Source: an uncultured Collinsella sp.
Lineage (GTDB): Bacteria; Actinomycetota; Coriobacteriia; Coriobacteriales; Coriobacteriaceae
DNA length: 19,978 nucleotides
Direction: 5' to 3'
Assembly: GCA_900768265.1 (NCBI GenBank)
Contig: CAAGCF010000010.1
Coordinates: 1 to 19,978, forward strand
A program made the translations under genes and the position numbers. Under the pieces are notes generated by a model, which searched no databases, was not told the DNA's origin, and saw nothing but the letters and a program-made list of their open reading frames with translations. Every line of letters begins with the position of its first letter. The stretch's first letter is position 1. Positions 1-6,721 of this stretch are shown in pieces.

Positions 1-612
1 GCGCGCGTCCTCGGCCGCGACGGCCATGAGGTTGTCAGGGCCCCGGACCCGACGGCGGTCCCGGGGATGGACCTCTCGCGCTTCGACCTCGTGCTCTGCG
101 ACGTCATGATGCCGGGGCTCGACGGCTTCGAGCTCGTGCGGCAGATCCGCCCGGACTTCGACGGGCCCATCGTCTTCCTGACCGCGCGTGTGGCCGAGGA
201 GGATGCCGTGGCCGGCTACGGCCTGGGCGCCGACGACTACGTCCGCAAGCCCTTCGGTGCCACGGAACTGCGCGCCAAGGTCGCGGCCCATCTACGCCGT
301 GAGCGCCGGCCGCGCTCGCACGCTCTCTCCTTCGGGGAGGTGCGGATCGACCTCGGGGGGCGCGACCTCGCCGTGGGCGGCGAGACCGTGCCGCTCACGC
401 CCACCGAGTACGCCATCTGCGAGTACCTCGCGCGCCACCCCGGGCAGGTCATGAGCCGCGCGCAGATACGCGAGGCGGTGCTCGGCTGGGAGAGCGACGC
501 CGACGACGCGGCCATATCCATGCAGGTCAGCCGCGCCCGGAGGAAACTCTCCGAGGCCGGCGCCGATCCGATCGCGACCGTCTGGGGGATGGGGTACAAG
601 TGGCAGCTCTGA
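1..612 (+). CDS. OmpR/PhoB-family response regulator (5' end outside window)
   Basis: This is a DNA-binding response regulator. A partner kinase phosphorylates its receiver domain, and the C-terminal winged helix then binds promoters. The frame is open from base 1, upstream of the ATG at 67, and the residues before that ATG (GRDGHEVV) read as receiver helix 1/strand 2, so the gene begins before the window and 67 is not the start. In visible numbering the phosphoacceptor is Asp34 in LCDVMMPGLDG, the switch Thr is 61 (FLTA) and the conserved Lys is 83 (RKPFG). Residues ~105-203 form the winged helix, with LTPTEYAICEYLARHPG and a recognition-helix region AISMQVSRARRKL. The TGA at 610-612 lies inside the next gene, a histidine kinase, so the two are translationally coupled and form a cognate pair. 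Target genes cannot be told from this window. The missing N-terminus holds the acidic Asp pair. Confidence 0.93.
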   Translation, partial: ARVLGRDGHEVVRAPDPTAVPGMDLSRFDLVLCDVMMPGLDGFELVRQIRPDFDGPIVFLTARVAEEDAVAGYGLGADDYVRKPFGATELRAKVAAHLRRERRPRSHALSFGEVRIDLGGRDLAVGGETVPLTPTEYAICEYLARHPGQVMSRAQIREAVLGWESDADDAAISMQVSRARRKLSEAGADPIATVWGMGYKWQL

Positions 613-2036
613 GGATCGGGGCGCGAGGTCGCGGGGGCATGCCGCTCTCCTTCGTCATCGCGCGCTACTTCGCCTACGCGTTCGCGGCGGTCGCCACGGC
701 GTGGCTCGCCTCGTTCATGGTGCTCTCCGTGGCGATCAACGCGGGCGTCGTCTACGAGGCAAGCTGGGGGCCTGCCAATGCGCGCGAGGTCGCGGAGGGC
801 CTAGCACGCGACGGCGTCTGCGGGCAGCAGGACGTGCCGACGGCGTACCGCTACCTCATCCTGAACAAGGACGGAAACGTGCTGATGACAGACCTCGAGG
901 GCACGCGGCTCGAGGACGCGACAGAAATGGCCCGTACGGCACTCGCCGCGGATCCGGGCACAGTAGAGATCGAGGGCGGGGGTTCGGGCCTCACCTACGC
1001 CGCGTTCCCGCTCAAGGGCGGCGGGGCCTGCGCACTCGTCAGCGAGTACCTGCCGCAGTGGGTCTCGCGCGACCTCGCCGGCCTGCTTCCTAACCCGCAG
1101 AGCCTCATGCTCGTCGGCGCTGCGGCGGGAAGCGCGCTCGCGCTCGCGCTCGTGGCGCGCCGCGCGAGCCACGTGATCTCGCGCAAGATGGCGCCGCTCG
1201 CGGAAGCGGCGGGTCGCGTCGGCGCGGGGGAGCTCGACTTCGCGGTCGGCAGCACCAACGTGCGCGAGGTGAACGACGTCCTCGCCGCGATGGACGCCAT
1301 GCGGGCCTCCCTCGCCGAGTCGCTTGAGGCCCGCTGGGCCGCGGAGCGGGGGCAGCGCGAGCAGATGGCGTCACTCGCCCACGACCTCAAGACGCCGCTC
1401 ACCGTGCTGCGCGCCAACGCCGACTTCGTGGCGGAGGAGCTGGAAGATGAGAATGACGCCGACCTCTCGGCCGCCGCGCGCGACATAGCCGGCGGTGTCG
1501 AAAGGCTCGACGGCTACGTGCGCCTGCTCATCGAGGCCTCGCGCGGGTCCGGCGGGGTGGAGACGGCCCCCATGCGGCCGGCCGAGCTCTGCGAGCAGGT
1601 TCTCGCCGAGGCCGCCCAGATCGCCCGGGCGCGAGGCGTGACGCTCGACGCGGCCACGGGCCCCGCTGTCGCGGGCGCGCCCGAAGCCCCGCTCGACCGA
1701 ACCACCCTGGCGCGAGCCGCCGCGAACCTCGTGGCCAACGCCGCTGAGCACGCACGCTCGCGCGTGGCGGTCTCCTGCGACGTCGCGGGCGGGTACCTCG
1801 TCATCGAGGTCGCCGACGACGGACCAGGCTTTTCTCCCGCCGCCCTCGAACGCGGCTGCGAGCGCCTCTTCACAGACGACTCCTCCCGCTCCTCGCGCGA
1901 CGGAGGCCGCCACTACGGGCTCGGCCTCCACGTCGCCTCCGAGGCCGCGAGCGCCCACGGGGGCTCCGTCTCGCTCGCCAACAGCCCCTCGGGCGGCGCG
2001 GTGGCCACCATCGCGGTCCCCCTGTGCGGGATCTGA
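600..2036 (+). CDS. membrane sensor histidine kinase (HAMP, HisKA, HATPase_c)
   Basis: This is the sensor kinase partner of the upstream response regulator. Membrane segments lie at ~18-48 and ~167-187, flanking an extracytoplasmic sensor of about 115 residues. They are followed by a HAMP linker (~188-240), a DHp helix with phosphoacceptor His261 in LAHDLKTPLT, and a GHKL ATPase with N-box Asn380 (NLVANAAEHA), G1 box DDGPG (407-410 region) and G2 HYGLGLH (439-444). All catalytic motifs are intact. The chosen start is GTG at 600, overlapping the regulator's end by 13 nt, with a purine-rich stretch just upstream; ATG at 639 (residue 14, MPLSFV) is a credible alternative that still keeps the first membrane helix. 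Two Cys, 74 and 144, lie in the sensor domain and could form a disulfide. The ligand is unknown. The sensor shows no family I recognise. Confidence 0.93.
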   Translation: MAALRIGARGRGGMPLSFVIARYFAYAFAAVATAWLASFMVLSVAINAGVVYEASWGPANAREVAEGLARDGVCGQQDVPTAYRYLILNKDGNVLMTDLEGTRLEDATEMARTALAADPGTVEIEGGGSGLTYAAFPLKGGGACALVSEYLPQWVSRDLAGLLPNPQSLMLVGAAAGSALALALVARRASHVISRKMAPLAEAAGRVGAGELDFAVGSTNVREVNDVLAAMDAMRASLAESLEARWAAERGQREQMASLAHDLKTPLTVLRANADFVAEELEDENDADLSAAARDIAGGVERLDGYVRLLIEASRGSGGVETAPMRPAELCEQVLAEAAQIARARGVTLDAATGPAVAGAPEAPLDRTTLARAAANLVANAAEHARSRVAVSCDVAGGYLVIEVADDGPGFSPAALERGCERLFTDDSSRSSRDGGRHYGLGLHVASEAASAHGGSVSLANSPSGGAVATIAVPLCGI

Positions 2037-2146
2037 CGACTTCCTCGATGTCTACCTCGACTGCGATATGTCGCTCGCCGAGGCCGCGACGAGATGGTGT
2101 TGCGTCTGCTCCGCTTGGTGCTTCTATTTCAAATTTGATCTGATGT
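2037..2146 (+). other. short coding-like stretch after the kinase, unidentified
   Basis: Frame 1 is open from the kinase stop region to a TAA at 2146-2148. Up to about 2098 it keeps GC-rich third positions and reads like protein (DDFLDVYLDCDMSLAEAA). After about 2100 the composition turns abruptly AT-rich. There is no start codon with a ribosome-binding site, so this may be the remnant of a decayed gene or mere chance. I do not recognise a family. Confidence 0.15.
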
Positions 2147-2180
2147 AAGGCCCGTGCAATCCTGCATGGGCCTTCCTTTT
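2147..2180 (+). terminator. intrinsic terminator after the two-component genes
   Basis: Arms 2147-2158 (AAGGCCCGTGCA) and 2163-2174 (TGCATGGGCCTT) pair over 12 bp with one G-U wobble around a 4-nt loop. A T-rich tail (TTCCTTTT) follows. There is no T tract on the opposite strand, so it works for plus-strand transcription. It sits about 110 nt after the kinase stop codon, with no clear gene in between. Confidence 0.7.
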
Positions 2181-2584
2181 GGCAATTGCTTGACCGATTC
2201 GAGGTTTGAAACACAGATTATCGAGTTAAGGAGACATGGGGTCATGCAGCGGCTCTCAGAGCGCCTGCCGCACTCCCCCGCCATTACCTCTGCGGTGTCC
2301 TCGTATAGAGCCCATCCTGCTTGGCGTTTCGTTGCAACAGCTCACTTGTCCACCGATCAAGTGAACTACTGGAATAAATACAGCGACACGCTTGTTCGTT
2401 AGAGTCGCTATATCTGTGAAAATCGCCGCGATAAATACAGCCTTTACTCGACTGTATACCAGCTACAAGTATGTAGATTCATATCGCGTTAATAAATCGG
2501 CTCAAGCGTGTGCAAAACGCGCAAGTAGCAGCAATAGGCGATTATCGCGCAGGTAGATTTTTGGCACCCTGTTGCTTACTAAAA
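2181..2584. other. AT-rich intergenic strip without a supportable gene
   Basis: About 400 bases are clearly poorer in G+C than either flank. An 82-codon open frame at 2154-2402 begins inside the terminator hairpin, has no Shine-Dalgarno sequence and resembles nothing I know, so I do not call it. The strip contains an 11-nt direct repeat (listed separately) and a spaced 8-nt inverted repeat, CGCGATAA at 2427-2434 versus TTATCGCG at 2542-2549. It separates the plus-strand two-component genes from the convergent tRNA-Pro and could be horizontally acquired or decayed DNA. Confidence 0.4.
2374..2441. repeat. 11-nt direct repeat ATAAATACAGC (two copies)
   Basis: Exact copies of ATAAATACAGC occur at 2374-2384 and 2431-2441, 57 nt apart, in the AT-rich strip. 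They could be binding sites or residue of a mobile element. They may also be chance in AT-rich DNA. Confidence 0.3.
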
Positions 2585-2600
2585 TTAAGCAATTGCTTAA
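2585..2600. repeat. 16-bp perfect palindrome next to the tRNA-Pro terminator
   Basis: TTAAGCAATTGCTTAA is a perfect dyad ending one base before the T tract of the minus-strand terminator that follows tRNA-Pro. Its stem is AT-rich, so it is a weak terminator by itself. It might be a protein-binding dyad or a backup hairpin downstream of the terminator. Confidence 0.5.
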
Positions 2601-2632
2601 AACAAAAAAGGTCAGGCACTAGGTGCCTGACC
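2601..2632 (-). terminator. intrinsic terminator of the tRNA-Pro transcript
   Basis: Arms 2610-2619 and 2623-2632 (GGTCAGGCAC / GTGCCTGACC) form a perfect 10-bp stem with a 3-nt loop. On the minus strand a TTTTTTGTT tract follows immediately. It lies 11 nt downstream of the encoded CCA end of the tRNA, so it ends tRNA-Pro transcription and possibly that of the whole upstream operon. Confidence 0.88.
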
Positions 2633-2642
2633 TGCAAACTTC

Positions 2643-2719
<77 letters not shown>

Positions 2720-2761
2720 AAGCTTTTGTTTGTTGCTCTGCTCTCGCTCGCAACAGGGAGT

Positions 2762-2791
2762 ATATTAACCCGAAACTTTGCCCTTGTGCAA
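2762..2791 (-). promoter_or_regulatory. possible promoter for tRNA-Pro
   Basis: On the minus strand TTGCAC (2786-2791) and TAATAT (2762-2767) are 18 nt apart, about 40 nt upstream of the tRNA 5' end. An alternative -10, TATACT, lies at 2759-2764. The matches are partial. No clear terminator separates coaBC from the tRNA, so read-through is equally possible. Confidence 0.4.
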
Positions 2792-2799
2792 GAACTTTT

Positions 2800-4011
2800 T
2801 TAATTTTTTTTAAGCAAGTCCAAAATTGTATCTGCCAGCTGGGGTTTTGTTAGAACAGGAAGTTCCTGCGTCCCTGCTGTGCTTACAATCCATGCCTTAT
2901 TGGTATCAGTTCCAAAGCCCGAATCGGCACGCGAAACATCGTTGGCGATGATCGCATCGCAGCCCTTGCGGGTGAGCTTTCGCTGTGCGTACTCCACAAC
3001 GTTATCGGTCTCGGCTGCAAAGCCGATCACGCACCGCTCTCCCTTTTGGCGCGAGAGCTCGGCCAAAATATCAACCGTCTCGACCAATTCTATGCTATCG
3101 AGGCGTTCGTTGGCCTTTTTGAGCTTGTGGTCCGCAGGGGATACGGGAGTGTAGTCGGCGACGGCTGCCGCGCAAATGGCAGCGTCGGCCGTTTGGAAGG
3201 CGTTTAACGCCGCCTCCAGCATCTCTGCGGCGGTCTGCACGCGGACGCACTCCACGCCGCGGGGAACATTGAGTGATGTCGGTCCCAGCACGAGCGTGAC
3301 CGCGGCGCCGCGGCGAGCGGCCTCCCCTGCCAGGGCGACGCCCATCTTGCCCGACGACCGATTGCCGATAAAGCGCACGGGGTCGATCGGCTCATGCGTG
3401 GGGCCTGCGGTGATGACGATGCGCTTGCCCGTCAGGTCTTGCGGCACGGGATTGAGCACCTCGCAGATGGCTTCGACGATGTCCTCGGGCTCGCTCATGC
3501 GCCCCGTGTCCACGTCGCCGCAGGCAAGGTAGCCACTACCGGGGCCAACCACGTGCACCCCGCGGTCGCGCAACGTGGCCATATTGGCCTGGGTTGCCGG
3601 CGCCTTCCACATGCCATTGTTCATGGCCGGCGCGATCACAATGGGTCGCGGCGTGGCGAGCAGCGTGGTGGAGATGAGGTCGTCGGCGATGCCGTTAGCC
3701 ATCTTGGCGATGATATTGGCCGTGGCAGGCGCCACGACCACCAGATCGGGCTCCTGGGCCAGTGAAATGTGGTGGATGGGGTCGGAGGGATCGTCGAACA
3801 GACCCACCGCAACCGGCTCATTGGTGAGCGCACGGAAGGTAAGTGGCCCCACAAACTCGGTGGCATGCTCGCTCATAACGACCTTGACGCGCGCGCCGCG
3901 CTTTTGCAGTAGGCGCACGATATTGCACGACTTATAGGCGGCGATCCCGCCGGTAATGCCCAGCAGGATCGTTTTACCCTCAAGTTGCATTGAATTGTTG
4001 GGCGCCGCCAT
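2800..4011 (-). CDS. coaBC: bifunctional phosphopantothenoylcysteine decarboxylase / phosphopantothenate-cysteine ligase
   Basis: CoaBC makes 4'-phosphopantetheine in coenzyme A synthesis: the CoaB half ligates cysteine to phosphopantothenate and the FMN-binding CoaC half decarboxylates the product. CoaC (~1-190) shows GITGGIAAYK, the catalytic His81 in IHHISLA, APATANIIAKMANGIADD, PAMNNGMW and the flap Cys164 in GYLACGD. CoaB (~193-403) shows ITAGPTHEPID, the catalytic Asn217 in GNRSSGKMG, AAAVADY and HKLKK. The length of 403 aa is normal. The ATG at 4011 has AAGGA at proper spacing and starts 3 nt after the zinc-ribbon gene stops; an internal ATG (residue 8) has no such signal. It is the last protein gene of the long minus-strand array. 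The final codons hold a run of eight A just before TAA. Confidence 0.97.
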   Translation of the reverse strand: MAAPNNSMQLEGKTILLGITGGIAAYKSCNIVRLLQKRGARVKVVMSEHATEFVGPLTFRALTNEPVAVGLFDDPSDPIHHISLAQEPDLVVVAPATANIIAKMANGIADDLISTTLLATPRPIVIAPAMNNGMWKAPATQANMATLRDRGVHVVGPGSGYLACGDVDTGRMSEPEDIVEAICEVLNPVPQDLTGKRIVITAGPTHEPIDPVRFIGNRSSGKMGVALAGEAARRGAAVTLVLGPTSLNVPRGVECVRVQTAAEMLEAALNAFQTADAAICAAAVADYTPVSPADHKLKKANERLDSIELVETVDILAELSRQKGERCVIGFAAETDNVVEYAQRKLTRKGCDAIIANDVSRADSGFGTDTNKAWIVSTAGTQELPVLTKPQLADTILDLLKKN

Positions 4012-4014
4012 CGT

Positions 4015-4734
4015 TTACGCTTCCTTGCTCGGGAGCACCAGCAGGCGGTGGCAGTACGGGCAGTGCGTAATCTCACTCCCGTCGTGGTTGAGGTCGCTCA
4101 TGGACGAAGCCTGCAGCGCGGTGTGGCAGACCGTGGGGATGTTGCCCTGGATGGTCTCGACGGCCAGGCCGCGGAACTGCTTGAGCAGGCGCTCGTAGTC
4201 GGTGAGCACGTCGGTCGGCAGCGTGGCGGCAAGCGCGGTGCGCTCCTTGTTGGCGGCGTCAATCTGGGCCTGTAGGTCGGCAGCCTTGGCGCGGGCGGCC
4301 TTGGTATCGGCCTTTACACCCTCCTCGAACTTGGCGATGATGGCCTGAGCGCGAGCCTCGCGGTCGAGCGCCTCCTTATGGGCGACGACGACGTCCTTGC
4401 GGGTGTGCTCGATCTTGTCCAGACGCTTTGCCAGGGTGGCAAGCTCGTTCTCCAGATCCTGTACCTCGCGGTAATCAGAACCGTCGACGTGGCGCTTCTT
4501 GGCAGCCTCGATGGCGTTATTGGTCTGGATCTCGGTGGTGTTGAGATCGTCGAGCTCAATGTCCAGATCCTTGCGCTGGGCGTAGAGCTTGGTCATCTCG
4601 GCCTTGAGCTTCACATAGGTCTTGCGCTTGGAAGCGAGCTCCTTGAGCTCCGGCATATTGGCAAGTTCGCTCTTGTTGCGGGCGAGCTCCAAATCGATCT
4701 GTTGCAGCTTGAGTAGCGTAGCGCCGGCGCTCAT
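4015..4734 (-). CDS. coiled-coil zinc-ribbon protein (C4-type zinc ribbon family)
   Basis: This 239-aa protein is almost entirely a long helical hairpin (~5-190, heptad-like, rich in Lys/Glu/Ala), ending in a small zinc-ribbon module. Proteins of this build (CT398/DUF164-like) often sit beside Nif3 genes and may bind nucleic acid or partner proteins, but their role is not established. The ribbon holds Cys203-His204 and, further on, Cys225-x2-Cys228-His229. The usual first Cys of the first CxxC is replaced (residue 200 is Pro), so only three Cys ligands remain and a His would have to complete the site. The ATG at 4734 is chosen because it forms an ATGA overlap with the Nif3 stop and has AAAGGAG 7 nt upstream (4742-4749). 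A longer in-frame start at 4770 would overlap Nif3 by 40 nt without such support. Confidence 0.85.
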   Translation of the reverse strand: MSAGATLLKLQQIDLELARNKSELANMPELKELASKRKTYVKLKAEMTKLYAQRKDLDIELDDLNTTEIQTNNAIEAAKKRHVDGSDYREVQDLENELATLAKRLDKIEHTRKDVVVAHKEALDREARAQAIIAKFEEGVKADTKAARAKAADLQAQIDAANKERTALAATLPTDVLTDYERLLKQFRGLAVETIQGNIPTVCHTALQASSMSDLNHDGSEITHCPYCHRLLVLPSKEA

Positions 4735-5540
4735 AAGTTCTCTCCTTTTGTCACAGTCCACCATTGGCAAGGGTTCAGTATTTTAATCGCATGACGGGGG
4801 TCGACCCCGGCGTCAACTGCAGAGTTCATCAATATATCAACGAACGGCTCTTCGGAGCGGTCGTGGCCGAGTAGGATCACGCCCAGGCCACGCAAGGTAA
4901 GGTCCTGCGCCACGTGGTAGCCAGCTTCTCCAGTCACAATAACATCTGCGCCCACGGCGATGGCAAGCTCACCAAAATCGCCGAGGGAGCCGCCCAGAAT
5001 GGCGACGGTGCGGCACGGGTGCTCGGCTTCGCCCCATACGCGCGGGTCACTGCCAAACGCCGTGGCGGCACGGGTGGCGAGATCGCGCAGGTTGTAGGCG
5101 TCGTGGAGGGTCGCGAGTGCGCCCAGACCGGTGAGCTCAGGCTCGTCCACATGCTCCAGCGAGCTCATGGGCTCAGCGCCCAGCAACTCACTCAGGCGAA
5201 CGCGCGCTTCGTGCGAGCGGTCCAGGTTGGTGTGAAGCGAGATGATGCTCACGCCGCAACGGGCCGCCTCGTACAGCGCAGCGCTGCACTGGGGACGGGC
5301 GGAATCAGCCGGACAAAAGGCCTCGGGCGCCTTGATATAGATGGGATGATGCGTCAGCAGCACGTTGGCGCCCGCCTCGAGAGCGCGGTGCACGTTGGCC
5401 TCGGTCGCGTCGAGTGCGCAGGCAACACCGGTGATCTTTGCAGCGGGATCTCCCACAGATAGCCCAACATGATCCCAGCCCTCGGCGTCCGCCTTGGGGT
5501 AGCGCGCCAGCAGCGCACGTTCAAGCTCGGAGACAATCAT
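4731..5540 (-). CDS. Nif3-like (DUF34) dinuclear metal-centre protein
   Basis: This is a member of the widely conserved Nif3/YbgI/DUF34 family, toroidal hexamers with a two-metal site. Proposed roles include GTP cyclohydrolase-I type and metal-handling functions, and none is settled. Seen here are WDHVGL (22-27), the His pair LLTHHP (His64, His65), SLHTNLD (Asp107) and the C-terminal GHDRSE (His226, Glu230). These together supply the expected metal ligands. The length of 269 aa is the short form without the extra PII-like insert domain. The ATG at 5540 overlaps the cysteine desulfurase stop as ATGA, and its own stop overlaps the zinc-ribbon start the same way, so three genes are translationally coupled. 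The pairing with a zinc-ribbon gene recurs in many bacteria (from general knowledge). Confidence 0.93.
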   Translation of the reverse strand: MIVSELERALLARYPKADAEGWDHVGLSVGDPAAKITGVACALDATEANVHRALEAGANVLLTHHPIYIKAPEAFCPADSARPQCSAALYEAARCGVSIISLHTNLDRSHEARVRLSELLGAEPMSSLEHVDEPELTGLGALATLHDAYNLRDLATRAATAFGSDPRVWGEAEHPCRTVAILGGSLGDFGELAIAVGADVIVTGEAGYHVAQDLTLRGLGVILLGHDRSEEPFVDILMNSAVDAGVDPRHAIKILNPCQWWTVTKGENL

Positions 5541-6715
5541 GCGGCACCTACGATCGAGAGCAGCGTCTGGGCAAAGTCGTCCAGATCGGCTGGGTTCACG
5601 CGATCATCAAACGAAATGCGAAGGGCGCCGAGAGCCTGCTCGCGACCGATGCCCATCGCGCTTAAAACGTGGCTTGGGTCCATGCTGCCGCTCGAGCAAG
5701 CCGATCCGGCCGACACCTCAAAGCCGGCGGCGTCGAGCTTGATGATGAGCTCCTCGGAGTCCATGCCGTCGACGTAGATTGAAACCATACCCGGCAGACG
5801 ATCTGCCTGCGCGTAGTCGCCCATCGTGGCGTGAATGCGAGGATGGGCCGTAAGCGTGGCGTAGAGCTTGTCCGAAAGCGCCTGCAGCGTCGCGCGATCC
5901 TGGGCCACTTGGGGTGCCAGCGTGCGGGCGGCAGCGGCAAAAGCCAACTGCGTGCGCAGATCCTGTGTACCGGCGCGACGGCCGGCTTCCTGTCCACCGC
6001 CAAAGATGCGCGGACGCAGCGGCGTGCGGTTCTTAAGGTAGAGCGCACCGGATGCCACAGGGCCGCCGATCTTGTGCGCGGCAACGGTCATGGCATCGAC
6101 GCCCAGCTCAGTGACATCGAGCGGAATATGCAAGTAGCCCTGGATGGCGTCGGTATGAAACAAGGCACCGACAGCATGTGCGGCGGCGGCCAGCTCGCGG
6201 ATGGGCTGCACCACGCCGGTCTCGTTGTTGGCGACCATAATGCTCACGAGCGCCACGTCGTCGCCAAGCAGCTCGGTGAGTGCAGCGGGCTCAACGTAGC
6301 CCGCACGGCAGGGCTGCACCAGGTCGACGGTAAAGCCGGCGGCACGTAGCAGCGGCAGGTTGTCCAGAATCGAATCGTGCTCGATGGCCGAAACGATGAC
6401 ACGATCGCGCTTGCGATCGCGCTGACGAGCGCCCTCGGCAAGACCGAGCAGCGCCAGCTGGTTAGCCTCGGTGCCGCCGTTGGTAAGGATGATCTCGGAC
6501 GGGCGAACGCGTGCGCCAAAACTGCGGGCAATCTCGCGACGGGCGACTTCCAGGCGTGCGGCGGCCTTGCGACCAAGCGAGTGCAGTGAGTTGGGGTTGA
6601 CGCCGGCAAGCTCGCTGTCGTCGTACTCGCGCTGCGCAAGGAGCGCCTCGGCGCGCATGGGCGTCGAGGCGGCATAGTCAAGATTCACGGGTATGCGGTT
6701 TTGACCTGCGGTCAT
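5537..6715 (-). CDS. cysteine desulfurase, NifS/IscS type
   Basis: This PLP enzyme converts cysteine to alanine and passes persulfide sulfur to Fe-S cluster assembly or tRNA thiolation. The fold-type I motifs are complete: LDYAASTP near the N-terminus, TNGGTEAN (78-85), the catalytic His113 in IEHDSIL, NNETG, TDAIQ, the PLP-binding Lys215 in AAHKIGGP, RAGTQD, and the persulfide Cys340 in GSACSSGS, which sits on a long mobile loop as in class I enzymes. The length of 392 aa is normal. The ATG at 6715 begins 6 nt after rpe, and GGAGG lies about 11 nt upstream inside the rpe end. No IscU/NifU scaffold or tRNA thiolase gene is in the window, so its acceptor cannot be named and I give no gene symbol. 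It ends in an ATGA overlap with the Nif3 gene. Confidence 0.95.
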   Translation of the reverse strand: MTAGQNRIPVNLDYAASTPMRAEALLAQREYDDSELAGVNPNSLHSLGRKAAARLEVARREIARSFGARVRPSEIILTNGGTEANQLALLGLAEGARQRDRKRDRVIVSAIEHDSILDNLPLLRAAGFTVDLVQPCRAGYVEPAALTELLGDDVALVSIMVANNETGVVQPIRELAAAAHAVGALFHTDAIQGYLHIPLDVTELGVDAMTVAAHKIGGPVASGALYLKNRTPLRPRIFGGGQEAGRRAGTQDLRTQLAFAAAARTLAPQVAQDRATLQALSDKLYATLTAHPRIHATMGDYAQADRLPGMVSIYVDGMDSEELIIKLDAAGFEVSAGSACSSGSMDPSHVLSAMGIGREQALGALRISFDDRVNPADLDDFAQTLLSIVGAA

Positions 6716-6721
6716 AAGGGT

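Noticed and set aside
541..612. Frameshift or fusion between regulator and kinase
   Set aside because: Both proteins have normal ends; the 13-nt overlap is ordinary translational coupling.
2154..2402. 82-codon open frame in the AT-rich strip
   Set aside because: Its start lies within a terminator stem. It has no Shine-Dalgarno sequence and no recognisable sequence.
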